From DATASD01 sp035478835 (GTDB lineage: Bacteria; Patescibacteriota; Saccharimonadia; Saccharimonadales; UBA4665), in contig DATIJH010000009.1 in the NCBI GenBank assembly GCA_035478835.1, forward strand, positions 255,452 to 319,451: a stretch of 64,000 bases of DNA, given 5' to 3'. The notes beneath the pieces were generated by a model. It did not search any database and had not been told where the DNA came from. It saw only the letters and a list, made by a program, of their open reading frames with translations. How positions within the stretch are numbered: position 1 is the first letter of the stretch; the number at the start of each line of letters is the position of its first letter. Both the position numbers and the translations under genes were made by a program. Shown piece after piece: positions 23,674-32,194 of the stretch.

Positions 23674-25167
23674 TTACGAGCGCTTGCGGAACGGAATGAG
23701 ACTAAAGCGGCGCTTTTTAGGACTCTCAAGGTCGCCTTCGCTCATGTCTTCAAAGAAGTCCGGCTGCGAATATTGGTCGTATGTGACCATGAGCGCCCGC
23801 GATTCTACGGCACGCAAAGTCTCAAGCGAAACAGACACCAAGATTAGGACGCTGGTACCGCCAAGGGCGATGTTGGTGCTCAGGAACACCTGGGCGATAA
23901 TCGGCAGCAACGCCAAGACGCCAAGGCTGAATGCTCCGAATAACGTCAGGCGGTTCACAGTTCTGCTAAGGTATTTCTCGGTTTGTGCGCCAGAGCGCAC
24001 GCCTTCGATAAAGCCGCCCTGTTTTTGCAGGTTCTCGGCGATTTCTTTCGTGTTAAACGTCACGCTAGTGTAGAAGAACGTAAAGATAAAGACGAGCAAG
24101 AAGTACGTCAGCGGATAAATGTACGGCGTCCATCCGCCTGCAGCAAAGGTTTGCGCCGATGGTGTCTGGAACCAGGTGCTCAGATTCGTGCCCAGCTGCT
24201 GCCAGTGCACGCTGTGCGAGTTGGTGAGCAGTTGTCCCGCAAAGCTCGGCACGCTCAAAAAGGCTACAGCAAAGATAATTGGCACTACGCCAGCCGCGAT
24301 CAGCTTGATCGGCAGCACAGTAGTTACGCCTCCGTAGGTGCGGTTCCCCTGCACGCGCTTGGCGTAATTAACGGTAATGCGACGCGCCGCTTCGTTTAGC
24401 ATTACGACCAGCCAAGTCACAAGAATAACAGAAACAAGTACGATCAAGCCAAACAATGCGCCGGATTTGCTGAACGGCAGCTTATGCCCCCAAAGCACCC
24501 ACTTGCCAGTGCTGCTCGTAATCGAATTTACCAGACCGCCCACAGTAGACGGCAGACCGCTCACAATGCCCACTGTAATAAGCAAAGAAATACCGTTACC
24601 AATGCTCTGCTCTGTTATGAGTTCACCGAGCCACATCAAGAGCATCGAACCGCCGGTGAGTGCCGCGGCCATCAAAACCCACTGCATGATTGAGGCATTC
24701 GCCGTAATATCGCCCACGCCGCCGATGCTGCTGGCGGTCTTGCTGATCAGATAGATTGCGCCGACCGATTGCACGACAGCCAAAGGAAACGTAAGAATAC
24801 GGGTGTACTGGTTGATCTTTTTCTGGCCGAACTCGCCTTCTTTATGGAGCGCCTCCAGCTTTGGTACGGCCTTGGTGAGCAGCTGCATGATGATCGAAGC
24901 GTTAATGTACGGCCCAAGCCCCGCAATCATGATCGAAAAGTTAGCCAGCGCGCCGCCGGAAAGCAGGTTGATAAAGCTCAGCAGCTGCGTGCCGTGCTGG
25001 TTCGAGGTAAAAATGTTCTGCAGAATTTGTTGCAACGTTTTTGGATCGCCAAGTGGCACCGGAATGTGTGCCAGTAAACGGAACACCAATAAAATGCCGA
25101 GTACTGCAAAGATACGCTTGCGCATTTCTTTGTGCCCGAGGGACTTACCAATAATCTTCCAGTTCAT
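23674..25167 (-). CDS. secY: Preprotein translocase subunit SecY
   Basis: 497 residues with the ten-helix SecY plan; GLGPYINASIIMQLL is the conserved plug-proximal helix segment, and cytoplasmic loops C4 (NYAKRVQGN) and C5 (ENLQKQGGFIEGVRSG, with YLSRTVNRLT) are clear. A longer than usual loop with PSAQTFAAGGWTPYIYPLT lies between helices 7 and 8, and the C-terminus is extended and basic. It forms the Sec channel in the inner membrane. It has its own promoter, because an FkbM gene separates it from rplO. Confidence 0.97.
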   Translation of the reverse strand: MNWKIIGKSLGHKEMRKRIFAVLGILLVFRLLAHIPVPLGDPKTLQQILQNIFTSNQHGTQLLSFINLLSGGALANFSIMIAGLGPYINASIIMQLLTKAVPKLEALHKEGEFGQKKINQYTRILTFPLAVVQSVGAIYLISKTASSIGGVGDITANASIMQWVLMAAALTGGSMLLMWLGELITEQSIGNGISLLITVGIVSGLPSTVGGLVNSITSSTGKWVLWGHKLPFSKSGALFGLIVLVSVILVTWLVVMLNEAARRITVNYAKRVQGNRTYGGVTTVLPIKLIAAGVVPIIFAVAFLSVPSFAGQLLTNSHSVHWQQLGTNLSTWFQTPSAQTFAAGGWTPYIYPLTYFLLVFIFTFFYTSVTFNTKEIAENLQKQGGFIEGVRSGAQTEKYLSRTVNRLTLFGAFSLGVLALLPIIAQVFLSTNIALGGTSVLILVSVSLETLRAVESRALMVTYDQYSQPDFFEDMSEGDLESPKKRRFSLIPFRKRS

Positions 25168-25215
25168 AACGTTATCAGGCCTCTTATACCATCTCTTATA
25201 AAGTAGTCGTAACTA

Positions 25216-25244
25216 AGTATACATAATAAAGGCCGATTTGTAAG
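25216..25244 (-). promoter_or_regulatory. secY promoter
   Basis: On the minus strand: -35 CTTACA (25244-25239), 17-base spacer, -10 TATACT (25221-25216), about 50 bases before the secY ATG. Confidence 0.6.
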
Positions 25245-25255
25245 CCACATTCTGG

Positions 25256-26119
25256 TTATTTTGCAGTAGCTTGGGTGGCGCGGTTGATGGGCTGGCGTAC
25301 AGAGGCGCGCAGCGTGCCGTTCAAAAAATTGGTGCCTAAGGTTTGTAGATGTTCGACCTGCGCCGGCTCATCCTTATGTACGGCCAAAATGTCCATAAAC
25401 CGTACCTGTTCGTTGTAGGTGTCGAGGATTTCTTTGGCGTTCGCGGCGAGTCGCAACGGCTGGCCATAATTATTGAAGAGCAAAAAATTACGATAGCCGT
25501 TGTCTGTTAAAAACTCCAGGAACTCATGCGGATCCTGGCCGGCAGCAGTTATTTGGCTGATCTGGAACTCAAGGTAAAGCATGGGGTGAAAGCGCTCAAG
25601 TGTGTGTCTCGCGCCCTTGAGTACATTGTATTCGTGGCCATCCGTATCTGATTTTATGAAGTCGAGGCGCGTAAAGCCTTTTGTGTATTCATCAAGGCGC
25701 TGTGTTTTGACTATCTGTTCCGACACGAAATCGTGTCCATCGTATTCACGGGTTGCGAAGCTGGCTGTCGAGTCATTATTATAGAGGGTTTGTGCTGCGC
25801 TCGCGTCCGAAAGCGCGCAGCTGTTGAGATACACGTGCCGCCAATCGTTGGCTTCTTTATTTGTCCTGAGCGCTTCCCAAAACAAGTTTGATGGCTCAAA
25901 GCAATGCACTTCGGACTCGGGTTTTGCCAGCTTGATTTGCATGAGTGTGGCACCGATATTCGTGCCACTTTCTATAATCACTGGATTTGGCGTATCAATC
26001 ATGTGGTCGAGGACAGTCCGCACGTTGCCGTCCCACGTGTTACCGGCCGCAATAAAGCGCCCTATCTCGCTAAAGTCTGGGTAGAAGAGTGTCTCGGTTT
26101 CGTACGTACAGGAAAGCAT
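25256..26119 (-). CDS. FkbM-family methyltransferase inserted between rplO and secY
   Basis: About 287 residues from ATG 26119. The SAM-binding motif I is VIIESGTNIGATLMQ, followed by CFEPSNLFWEALRTN; the FkbM hallmark FIKSDTDGHEYNVLKGA is near residue 165. FkbM enzymes methylate hydroxyl groups of sugars or polyketides and are common in surface-polysaccharide loci. Its position inside the spc operon, where rplO and secY are normally adjacent, is unusual. A longer form starting at 26155 is possible but unsupported. Confidence 0.85.
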   Translation of the reverse strand: MLSCTYETETLFYPDFSEIGRFIAAGNTWDGNVRTVLDHMIDTPNPVIIESGTNIGATLMQIKLAKPESEVHCFEPSNLFWEALRTNKEANDWRHVYLNSCALSDASAAQTLYNNDSTASFATREYDGHDFVSEQIVKTQRLDEYTKGFTRLDFIKSDTDGHEYNVLKGARHTLERFHPMLYLEFQISQITAAGQDPHEFLEFLTDNGYRNFLLFNNYGQPLRLAANAKEILDTYNEQVRFMDILAVHKDEPAQVEHLQTLGTNFLNGTLRASVRQPINRATQATAK

Positions 26120-26161
26120 GGTATGTGGATTATGACATAGAGCTATTAAAAACAAAAGAGG

Positions 26162-26190
26162 CTATACACGCGGCACAACCCCTTTGTTTA
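26162..26190 (-). terminator. Possible terminator of the S10-spc operon
   Basis: On the minus strand ACAAAGGGG pairs imperfectly with CCTCTTTTGT across a ~15-base loop and is followed by TTTT, 17 bases after the rplO stop. It contains GGGGTTGTGCC, close to part of the inverted repeat at 19197-19321. Confidence 0.45.
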
Positions 26191-26205
26191 TATGTTTTGC
26201 CTATC

Positions 26206-26700
26206 TTATTTGGCTTTTTTGGCAGCGCGTGGGACTTTTTCGGTCTTAGTGCTGGGGCGAGCATTCAAGCCAACCTTTTCAAAGCTGCCGCCGGCTTTTT
26301 GCACGGCTGCGATAGCGCTTTCGCTGGCGCTTTGCAGTTTGACGGTTACTTTTTTGCTGACATCGCCTTTAACGAGCAACTTAACGCGGACGTATGGGTT
26401 GCTGATAAGGCCCTTCTCGGCCAAAGCAGCAGTGTCGACGGTTTTGCCGGCAAACTGGTCGAGTTCACCGGTGTAGACAGTCTCTGCGGCGACTTTGTGC
26501 GAGCGGAAACCGGGCAATTTGGGCAAACGCTGCATAAGTGGGTTTTGACCACCTTCGAAGCCTGGGCGGCGGCTGGAGCCGGTGCGGGACATCTGACCTT
26601 TGGTGCCGCGGCCGGCAGTTTTACCCTGGCCGGCAGCGATGCCGCGGCCGACGCGCTTGGCGCTTTTGCTTTTAGTGACTTGTAGTTCGTTGTATTTCAT
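26206..26700 (-). CDS. rplO: 50S ribosomal protein uL15
   Basis: 164 residues. The N-terminal glycine-rich extension GRGIAAGQGKTAGRGTKGQ and FEGGQNPLMQRLPKLPGF are diagnostic. It starts 3 bases after rpsE; the uL30 gene (rpmD), which normally lies between rpsE and rplO, is missing. It is a late-assembly 50S protein and the last ribosomal gene of this operon. Confidence 0.97.
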   Translation of the reverse strand: MKYNELQVTKSKSAKRVGRGIAAGQGKTAGRGTKGQMSRTGSSRRPGFEGGQNPLMQRLPKLPGFRSHKVAAETVYTGELDQFAGKTVDTAALAEKGLISNPYVRVKLLVKGDVSKKVTVKLQSASESAIAAVQKAGGSFEKVGLNARPSTKTEKVPRAAKKAK

Positions 26701-26703
26701 GGT

Positions 26704-27372
26704 CTACTCCTCGCTCTTGGCAGTTGCCTTAGCGGTTGCAGCTTTTTTGGTCTTGGCGGCTTGCGCAGTCGTCACCCATTTAGCGGATGGCTCGATTGAC
26801 TGCAGGGCAGCGATCGTTGCGTAGGCAGTGTTGGCCTTGTTTGTTGAGCCAAGCGATTTGCTGAGCGCGTTGTGCACGCCGGCAACTTCGAGGATCGTGC
26901 GCACCACACCACCGGCGATCAAACCCGTACCAGCGCTGGCTGGCTTGAGCAGGATGCGGGCACCGCTCACCTTGGCCTCGGCTTCGTGTGGCAAAGTGCC
27001 CTTGTACAGATTAACGGTTACGAGGTGCTTTTTGGCAGATTCAGTAGCCTTGGTAACGGCGGCGGTCACATCAGCACCTTTTGAGATGCCGATGCCGACG
27101 CGGTTTTTGCGGTCGCCAACTACAACGAGGGCACGGAAACGGAACCGGCGGCCGCCTTTTACAACGCGGGCTACGCGGTCGATGTGTACGACGCGCTCGT
27201 CATATTGCTTTTCTTCTGGCGCAACTTCTGGACGGCGGTCGCGGCGACGATCACCGCCGGGACGGCCACCACGCTGGTCGCGGCCACCACCGGTTTGCAT
27301 GCGCTGGTGCTGTTGTGCTGCCTGTGCTTCTGCAGCGGCGGCAGCTGGTGCTGAAGTAGTCTTTTCAGCCAT
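26704..27372 (-). CDS. rpsE: 30S ribosomal protein uS5 with long N-terminal extension
   Basis: 222 residues against about 165 in E. coli. Residues 1-58 are an Ala/Gln then Arg/Gly-rich extension (GGGRDQRGGRPGGDRRRDRR), apparently disordered; the S5 core runs from RVVHIDRVARVVKGGRRFRF to VHNALSKSLGS, and an Ala/Lys-rich tail follows. S5 helps form the mRNA entry channel and controls decoding accuracy. The extension might contact mRNA or neighbouring subunits. Confidence 0.96.
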   Translation of the reverse strand: MAEKTTSAPAAAAAEAQAAQQHQRMQTGGGRDQRGGRPGGDRRRDRRPEVAPEEKQYDERVVHIDRVARVVKGGRRFRFRALVVVGDRKNRVGIGISKGADVTAAVTKATESAKKHLVTVNLYKGTLPHEAEAKVSGARILLKPASAGTGLIAGGVVRTILEVAGVHNALSKSLGSTNKANTAYATIAALQSIEPSAKWVTTAQAAKTKKAATAKATAKSEE

Positions 27373-27374
27373 AA

Positions 27375-27731
27375 TTAGAACTCCAATCCTGCTTTACGTG
27401 CTGCATCGGCCAAAGCCTTGACGCGGCCGTGGTACAAGCGGCCATTGCGGTCAAAAACAACGGTGTTGATTTTGGCGGACTTGGCTTTTTTAGCGATTTC
27501 GCCGCCGATCCATTCGGCGCGCTCGGTCAAAGTACCGGTTGCAGCCTTGGTGCCGACGGTCGATACGTACGCTAAAGTCTTGTGTGCGTCGTCGTCAATC
27601 AGCTGGGCGATGATGTGGCGGTTACTAATGTGGACGCTCAGGCGTGGGCGTGCAGCGCTGCCAGATACCGTCGCACGAACGCGGTTCTTGCGAAGCGCGA
27701 GGTTGTGTAGTTTGTGTGCAAGTTTATTCAT
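27375..27731 (-). CDS. rplR: 50S ribosomal protein uL18
   Basis: 118 residues. RLSVHISNRHIIAQLIDD in the core and the C-terminal FDRNGRLYHGRVKALADAARKAGLEF are typical of L18, which carries 5S rRNA into the large subunit with uL5. It lies between rplF and rpsE in the standard order. Confidence 0.97.
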   Translation of the reverse strand: MNKLAHKLHNLALRKNRVRATVSGSAARPRLSVHISNRHIIAQLIDDDAHKTLAYVSTVGTKAATGTLTERAEWIGGEIAKKAKSAKINTVVFDRNGRLYHGRVKALADAARKAGLEF

Positions 27732-27739
27732 AGCTTTCC

Positions 27740-28279
27740 CTACTTGTCCTTACCTGATTTACCGCTCTTGCGGATGATGTGCTCATCGGCGTACTTGATG
27801 CCCTTGCCCTTGTAAGGTTCAGGCTTCTTGAGTGCGCGGATTTCCGCAGCAACCTGGCCGACTTGCTGTTTGTCGATGCCGCTGACCGTGATGGTGTTTT
27901 GCTCGACAACAGCCGTGATACCGGCAGGCAGTTTGTAAATAACTTCGTGCGAGAAACCGAGGTTGAACTTGAGGTCGGTGCCTTGCATTGCAACGCGGTA
28001 ACCGACACCGTTCAGCTCGAGCTTCTTGCTGAAGCCACCGGAAACACCGGTGACCATGTTGTTAATGAGGGCGCGCATGAGGCCGTGCTTAGCGCGGATC
28101 ATGGGCTCATTGTTTGCGCGGGTGACGACCGCTTGGCCGTCTTCGACAGTTACAGTGACGCCCGGCATCGTGAATTGCTTGAGGGTGCCTTTGGCGCCGC
28201 TCACCGTCACGAAATCAGGGTCGACAGTGATTGTCACACCGCTTGGAATTTGAATGGGCAGTTTTCCTACTCGACTCAT
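27740..28279 (-). CDS. rplF: 50S ribosomal protein uL6
   Basis: 179 residues. MSRVGKLPIQIPSGVTI opens the protein and the C-terminal RNA-binding motif is KKPEPYKGKGIKYADE, both invariant features of L6. It sits near the sarcin-ricin loop and supports factor binding. The order rpsH-rplF-rplR is standard. Confidence 0.97.
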   Translation of the reverse strand: MSRVGKLPIQIPSGVTITVDPDFVTVSGAKGTLKQFTMPGVTVTVEDGQAVVTRANNEPMIRAKHGLMRALINNMVTGVSGGFSKKLELNGVGYRVAMQGTDLKFNLGFSHEVIYKLPAGITAVVEQNTITVSGIDKQQVGQVAAEIRALKKPEPYKGKGIKYADEHIIRKSGKSGKDK

Positions 28280-28298
28280 TGATTTTCCTTAACTTTTA

Positions 28299-28694
28299 TT
28301 AGTAAACCTTACAAATTAACTCACCACCGATGCCAAGTTTCTTAGCTTTGGAGCCGAGCATCATGCCTTTTGAGGTAGACACGATGACGACGCCGCGGCC
28401 GCGCTTAACGGTCGGGATGTCCTGGGCTGCGTAGTACATACGGCGGCCTGGTTTGCTCAAGCGGACGATTTCGGTAATGACGGCGTTCTCATCGGCCTCG
28501 TTGATAACGATCTTGAGGCTTTTGCCAACGGTAGCGTCGCTTACTTTGACGTCGCCGACAAAGCCGCTCTCTTTGAGGAGCTCGGCAACGGCTTGCTTGA
28601 CTTTTGAATGCGGCAATACGACTTCGCTCTTGCGTACGGCGATGGCGTTACGGATGCGAGTCAGCATGTCAGCGATTGGGTCTGTTGATACCAT
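28299..28694 (-). CDS. rpsH: 30S ribosomal protein uS8
   Basis: 131 residues. DPIADMLTRIRNA near the start and the C-terminal RGVVIVSTSKGMM followed by GGELICKVY are typical of S8. S8 binds helix 21 of 16S rRNA and in E. coli represses the spc operon. ACGAG-like spacing and AGGAG upstream support the start. Confidence 0.97.
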   Translation of the reverse strand: MVSTDPIADMLTRIRNAIAVRKSEVVLPHSKVKQAVAELLKESGFVGDVKVSDATVGKSLKIVINEADENAVITEIVRLSKPGRRMYYAAQDIPTVKRGRGVVIVSTSKGMMLGSKAKKLGIGGELICKVY

Positions 28695-28707
28695 GATGTT
28701 CTCCTTC

Positions 28708-28977
28708 CTACCAACTCGATTTTGTTACGCCGGGGATCTCGGCTTTGCTTGCGTGCTCACGGAATGCGATGCGGCTCAGGCCAAACGTGCGCATAAAGGC
28801 GCGCGGGCGGCCGGTTTCGCTGCAGCGGTTCTTCCAGCGGGTTGGGCTTGAGTTGCGTGGCAGCTTGGCCAGGCCCTCTTGGTCGCCCAAAGCCTTCAGC
28901 TCAGCGCGTTTTGCGGCGTATTGCTTGATCATTTTCTGGCGCTTTAAGTCGCGCGCAATGATGGATTTCTTGGCCAT
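28708..28977 (-). CDS. rpsN: 30S ribosomal protein uS14, zinc-free form
   Basis: 89 residues, the long S14 form. The C-terminal RPRAFMRTFGLSRIAFREHA is conserved, while the CxxC...CxxC zinc ribbon of the short form is absent (only one Cys, in NRCSETG). It binds the 30S head late in assembly. It starts at the rplE stop (TAATG). Confidence 0.96.
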   Translation of the reverse strand: MAKKSIIARDLKRQKMIKQYAAKRAELKALGDQEGLAKLPRNSSPTRWKNRCSETGRPRAFMRTFGLSRIAFREHASKAEIPGVTKSSW

Positions 28978-29564
28978 TATTTGGTCTCCTTTTCGAACGG
29001 CATGCCGAATTTCTCGAGCAAAGCCTTGGCATGTGACGGTTCCTGACAGCTAATGACGAAGACAGCTTGCAAGCCGTGCGGCGTGGTGGTCTCGTCGAAG
29101 GTCAGCTCCGGAAAGACCGATTGGTCAGTCAGGCCGATGCTGTAGTTGCCGGACTTGTCGAAAGCCTTGGCGCTCACGCCGTGGAAGTCGCGCAGACGTG
29201 GCAGTACAACGGTAATGAGGCGGTCCATGAACTCGTACATTTTGTCGCCGCGGAGGGTGACTTTTATGCCGATTTTGTTGCCTTCGCGCAGCTTAAAGCC
29301 GGCGATTGATTTCTTGGCAATGGTGTCAATCGGTTCTTGGCCGGTGATTTTGCGCACGGTGTTGGTGGCGACTTCGATGATTTTCTTGTCGTCTTTGGCG
29401 CGGCCAAGGCCAACGTTTACAACGATTTTCTCGAGCTTTGGCGCCTGGTGGGCGTTGGCAAAGCCGAGTTCTTTCTTGAGCTCAGCAGCGTACTGATTGT
29501 TGTAGAGCTCGCGGAGACGTGCAGTACTAGTGCTCACTGCTTTTGCTGCAGATTTGGTAGCCAT
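28977..29564 (-). CDS. rplE: 50S ribosomal protein uL5
   Basis: 195 residues. KLEKIVVNVGLGRAKDDKK and GNKIGIKVTLRGDKMYEFMD with DQSVFPEL mark L5, which binds 5S rRNA and touches the P-site tRNA. An N-terminal stretch rich in Ala/Ser/Thr extends it slightly beyond E. coli L5. Both ends are coupled by TAATG. Confidence 0.97.
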   Translation of the reverse strand: MATKSAAKAVSTSTARLRELYNNQYAAELKKELGFANAHQAPKLEKIVVNVGLGRAKDDKKIIEVATNTVRKITGQEPIDTIAKKSIAGFKLREGNKIGIKVTLRGDKMYEFMDRLITVVLPRLRDFHGVSAKAFDKSGNYSIGLTDQSVFPELTFDETTTPHGLQAVFVISCQEPSHAKALLEKFGMPFEKETK

Positions 29565-29893
29565 TACTTGATCTCCTTTCCGCTGGTCTTCATGACGCGC
29601 GTCTTGGTGCCGTCCTTGGCCACGTTGTAGCCAATGCGCGACGCCTTTTTGGCGGCTGCGTCGTAGATGCCAACTTTTGAAACGTCAATCGGCTTGGTCA
29701 GCTCGATGATGCCGCCCTGGGTGTTGGTGCGGCTCGGCTTGACGTGCTTTTTGACGATGTTGATGCCTTCTACGGTCACTTTGTTTTCGCGTGGATGTGT
29801 GGCGAGTACTTTGCCGGTTTTACCCTTGTACTTGCCCGCCCGAACCATAACGGTGTCGCCCTTCTTCAAGCGAATTTTCACGATTTTTTCCAT
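29564..29893 (-). CDS. rplX: 50S ribosomal protein uL24
   Basis: 109 residues. The KOW motif is KKGDTVMVRAGKYKGKTGKV, followed by EGINIVKKHVKPSRTN. L24 starts 50S assembly and lies at the tunnel exit. It is coupled to rplN and rplE through TAATG junctions. Confidence 0.97.
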   Translation of the reverse strand: MEKIVKIRLKKGDTVMVRAGKYKGKTGKVLATHPRENKVTVEGINIVKKHVKPSRTNTQGGIIELTKPIDVSKVGIYDAAAKKASRIGYNVAKDGTKTRVMKTSGKEIK

Positions 29894-30261
29894 TAGAGTA
29901 CCTCCGGCGCAAGGCTGATAATTTTGCTGTAGCCGAGGTCACGCAGTTCGCGTGGCACTGGCCCGAAAATACGAGTCGAGCGCGGTTGCTTGTCGTCGCC
30001 GATAATTACGGCGGCGTTGTCGTCAAACTTGATGGTCGAACCGTCTTTGCGACGGATTTTTTCGGTAGTGCGGACAACAACAGCCTTGACGACTGATTTC
30101 TTTTTAACGGTCCCTTGCGGGTTGGCGTCTTTGACGGTAGCGACGATGATGTCACCAACGCGGGCGTAGCGACGGCGGGTGCCGCCAAGTACGCGAATGC
30201 ACAAGATTTCCTTGGCACCGCTGTTGTCGCAGACGTTCAAGCGGCTTTCTTGCTGAATCAT
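29893..30261 (-). CDS. rplN: 50S ribosomal protein uL14
   Basis: 122 residues. MIQQESRLNVCDNSGAKE and TRIFGPVPRELRDLGYSKII are nearly universal in L14, which forms inter-subunit bridges and is the docking site of silencing factor RsfS. Standard position between rpsQ and rplX. Confidence 0.98.
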   Translation of the reverse strand: MIQQESRLNVCDNSGAKEILCIRVLGGTRRRYARVGDIIVATVKDANPQGTVKKKSVVKAVVVRTTEKIRRKDGSTIKFDDNAAVIIGDDKQPRSTRIFGPVPRELRDLGYSKIISLAPEVL

Positions 30262-30554
30262 TACGCTTGCTCCTCTTCGACTACAGGTTGGCTTTCGCTT
30301 TCCTTGTGCTGGATGCCAGCTTTTTCGATGACGCGCTCAAGAGCGTGACGTTTGCGGGCGCTCAGCGGACGAGTCTCGGTAATGGCAACTTTGTCACCTT
30401 CCTGAGCTTCGTTTTTCTCGTCGTGGGCCATGAACTTTTTGCTCACCATGTACTTTTTGCGGTACAGCGGGTGGGTCTTGCTGGAGTTCACAGTTACCAC
30501 GATGGTCTTGTCGGCTTTGCTGCTCGACACGATCCCGATGATTGTTTTTGCCAT
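30261..30554 (-). CDS. rpsQ: 30S ribosomal protein uS17
   Basis: 97 residues. The OB-fold core shows KTIVVTVNSSKTHPLYRKKY and GDKVAITETRPLSARKRHAL; the C-terminus has an acidic tail (SESQPVVEEEQA) absent in E. coli S17. It is a primary 16S rRNA binder. Coupled at both ends. Confidence 0.96.
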   Translation of the reverse strand: MAKTIIGIVSSSKADKTIVVTVNSSKTHPLYRKKYMVSKKFMAHDEKNEAQEGDKVAITETRPLSARKRHALERVIEKAGIQHKESESQPVVEEEQA

Positions 30555-30754
30555 TATTTTGTCTCCTTCACGAGTTGCTCACCCAGCACGGTCAACATGC
30601 GGGCGAGATCCTTGCGCTTGCCCCGGATGAGGCGCACATTCTGGACTTCGCCAAGGTGCAGGCGACGCTGGAGTTCTGCAATTTCTTCGCGTAATTTCGT
30701 GCTCTCGGTGGTGAGCTCTGCAGTTGAGAGTTTACGGATATCGACGATTTTCAT
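30554..30754 (-). CDS. rpmC: 50S ribosomal protein uL29
   Basis: 66 residues, all-helical: IRKLSTAELTTESTKLREEI then LHLGEVQNVRLIRGKRKDLA, which is the L29 pattern. It sits at the tunnel exit and contacts SRP and trigger factor. Coupled to rplP and rpsQ. Confidence 0.96.
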   Translation of the reverse strand: MKIVDIRKLSTAELTTESTKLREEIAELQRRLHLGEVQNVRLIRGKRKDLARMLTVLGEQLVKETK

Positions 30755-31167
30755 TACGCCTCCTCCTTCACCAAGAATTTAGTTTTAACCGGCAGTTTGT
30801 GGGCGGCGAGGCGCATCGCTTCGCGAGCGGTCTCTTCGCTTACACCTTGCATTTCGAACAGAATCGTACCAGGGCGGACCTTTGCAACGAAGAACTCAGG
30901 GTTGCCTTTACCGCTGCCCATTTTAACGTCCTGCGGCTTGCGCGTGACAGGCGTGTGCGGGAAAATGCGGATCCAGATTTTACCACCGCGCTTGATGTAG
31001 CGGGTCATGGCCTGACGGGCAGACTCGATCTGGCGGCTGGTGATGCGCTCGTGGTCCTGGCATTGCAGGGCGAATTCGCCGAAAGCAATGTAGTTGCCAC
31101 TGGTGGCGACACCGCGGATTTTACCTTTGCGTACCTTTCGGAACTTTGTGCGGTTTGGAATTAACAT
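30754..31167 (-). CDS. rplP: 50S ribosomal protein uL16
   Basis: 137 residues. MLIPNRTKFRKVRKGKIRGV and KGGKIWIRIFPHTPVTRKP with GSGKGNPEFFVAKVRPG are diagnostic. L16 helps shape the A site and binds late. The Arg in the conserved HTPVT...R loop region is intact. Standard order. Confidence 0.97.
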   Translation of the reverse strand: MLIPNRTKFRKVRKGKIRGVATSGNYIAFGEFALQCQDHERITSRQIESARQAMTRYIKRGGKIWIRIFPHTPVTRKPQDVKMGSGKGNPEFFVAKVRPGTILFEMQGVSEETAREAMRLAAHKLPVKTKFLVKEEA

Positions 31168-31796
31168 TACGCAGCCTCCCCGCGGTAAATCCAGACCTTA
31201 ACACCGATAATACCGGCAGTTGTTTGGGCTGGAACCAATGCGTAGTCGATGTCGGCGCGCAGTGTGTGTAGCGGCACCGAGCCGGCGACTTCTTTTTCGC
31301 GGCGTGACATTTCGGCGCCGTTCAAGCGGCCGGCAACCTCGATGCGGATGCCTTGCGCGCCGGCACGCATAGTGCTGGCAGCGGACTGCTTGATGGCGCG
31401 GCGGAAGTTCATGCGGCGCTCGAGCTGGTGAGCGATGTTCTCGGCAACCAGCTTGGCGTACATTTCCGGCTTTTTGATTTCTTCGATGTTGACGCGAGTC
31501 TGGGTACCGTAGATTTTCTCGATAGCAGCCTTGAGCTCTTGGGCACCAGCACCACCGCGGCCAATTACGACGCCGGCCTTAGCCGTAGAAATCGTAACAG
31601 TCACGAGGTTTGGTGAACGCTCAATGTCAACTTTGTTGATAGCAGCACGTGAGCCCAGTTTGTTCTGGATCAGGCGGCGTACCTTGAGGTCGTCGGCCAA
31701 GTACTGTGCGTACTCACGCTTGCCTACGAACCACTTGCTGCGCCATTCCTTGTTGACCTGGAGGCGCATGCTAATTGGATTAACTTTTTGTCCCAT
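31167..31796 (-). CDS. rpsC: 30S ribosomal protein uS3
   Basis: 209 residues. MGQKVNPISMRLQVNKEWRS opens the protein; the KH domain has VIGRGGAGAQELKAAIEK and the C-terminal domain GAQGIRIEVAGRLNGAEMSR. S3 lines the mRNA entry tunnel with S4 and S5. Coupled to rplV and rplP by TAATG. Confidence 0.97.
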   Translation of the reverse strand: MGQKVNPISMRLQVNKEWRSKWFVGKREYAQYLADDLKVRRLIQNKLGSRAAINKVDIERSPNLVTVTISTAKAGVVIGRGGAGAQELKAAIEKIYGTQTRVNIEEIKKPEMYAKLVAENIAHQLERRMNFRRAIKQSAASTMRAGAQGIRIEVAGRLNGAEMSRREKEVAGSVPLHTLRADIDYALVPAQTTAGIIGVKVWIYRGEAA

Positions 31797-32188
31797 TATT
31801 TTGCCTCCTTCTCGGCCTTAGCTGGCTTTGCTGTGGCCGGCTTTTTTTGGGCGCGGGCTTCACCGTCGACGACGACGCGAATGTGCGACGTGCGGCGCTG
31901 GAATGGCAAAGCGCGGCCGTGTGCAGCCGGCCGGTACCGCTTGAGGCGAACGCCTGGCGATACGCTGATCTCGGTGATAACCAAAGTGTCAGGCTTGAGG
32001 TTGTGGTTGTGATCGGCGTTTGCTTTTGCGCTTTCGATCACTTTTTTGACAGGAGCTGCTGAGCGGCGTGGCGTGTGCTCCAAAATGGTGAGCGCGTCAG
32101 CCACGGTGCGTCCGCGAACCAAAGCGACGACGACGCCGACTTTGCGCGGGCTCATGCGGACTCCTTTTGCGATTGCTTTAACTGCCAT
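31796..32188 (-). CDS. rplV: 50S ribosomal protein uL22
   Basis: 130 residues. VRMSPRKVGVVVALVRGRTV and the loop-bearing PGVRLKRYRPAAHGRALPFQ with RTSHIRVVV are typical; the hairpin that reaches the exit tunnel is present. The last ~18 residues are a Lys/Ala tail. Starts 6 bases after rpsS. Confidence 0.96.
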   Translation of the reverse strand: MAVKAIAKGVRMSPRKVGVVVALVRGRTVADALTILEHTPRRSAAPVKKVIESAKANADHNHNLKPDTLVITEISVSPGVRLKRYRPAAHGRALPFQRRTSHIRVVVDGEARAQKKPATAKPAKAEKEAK

Positions 32189-32194
32189 AATGAC

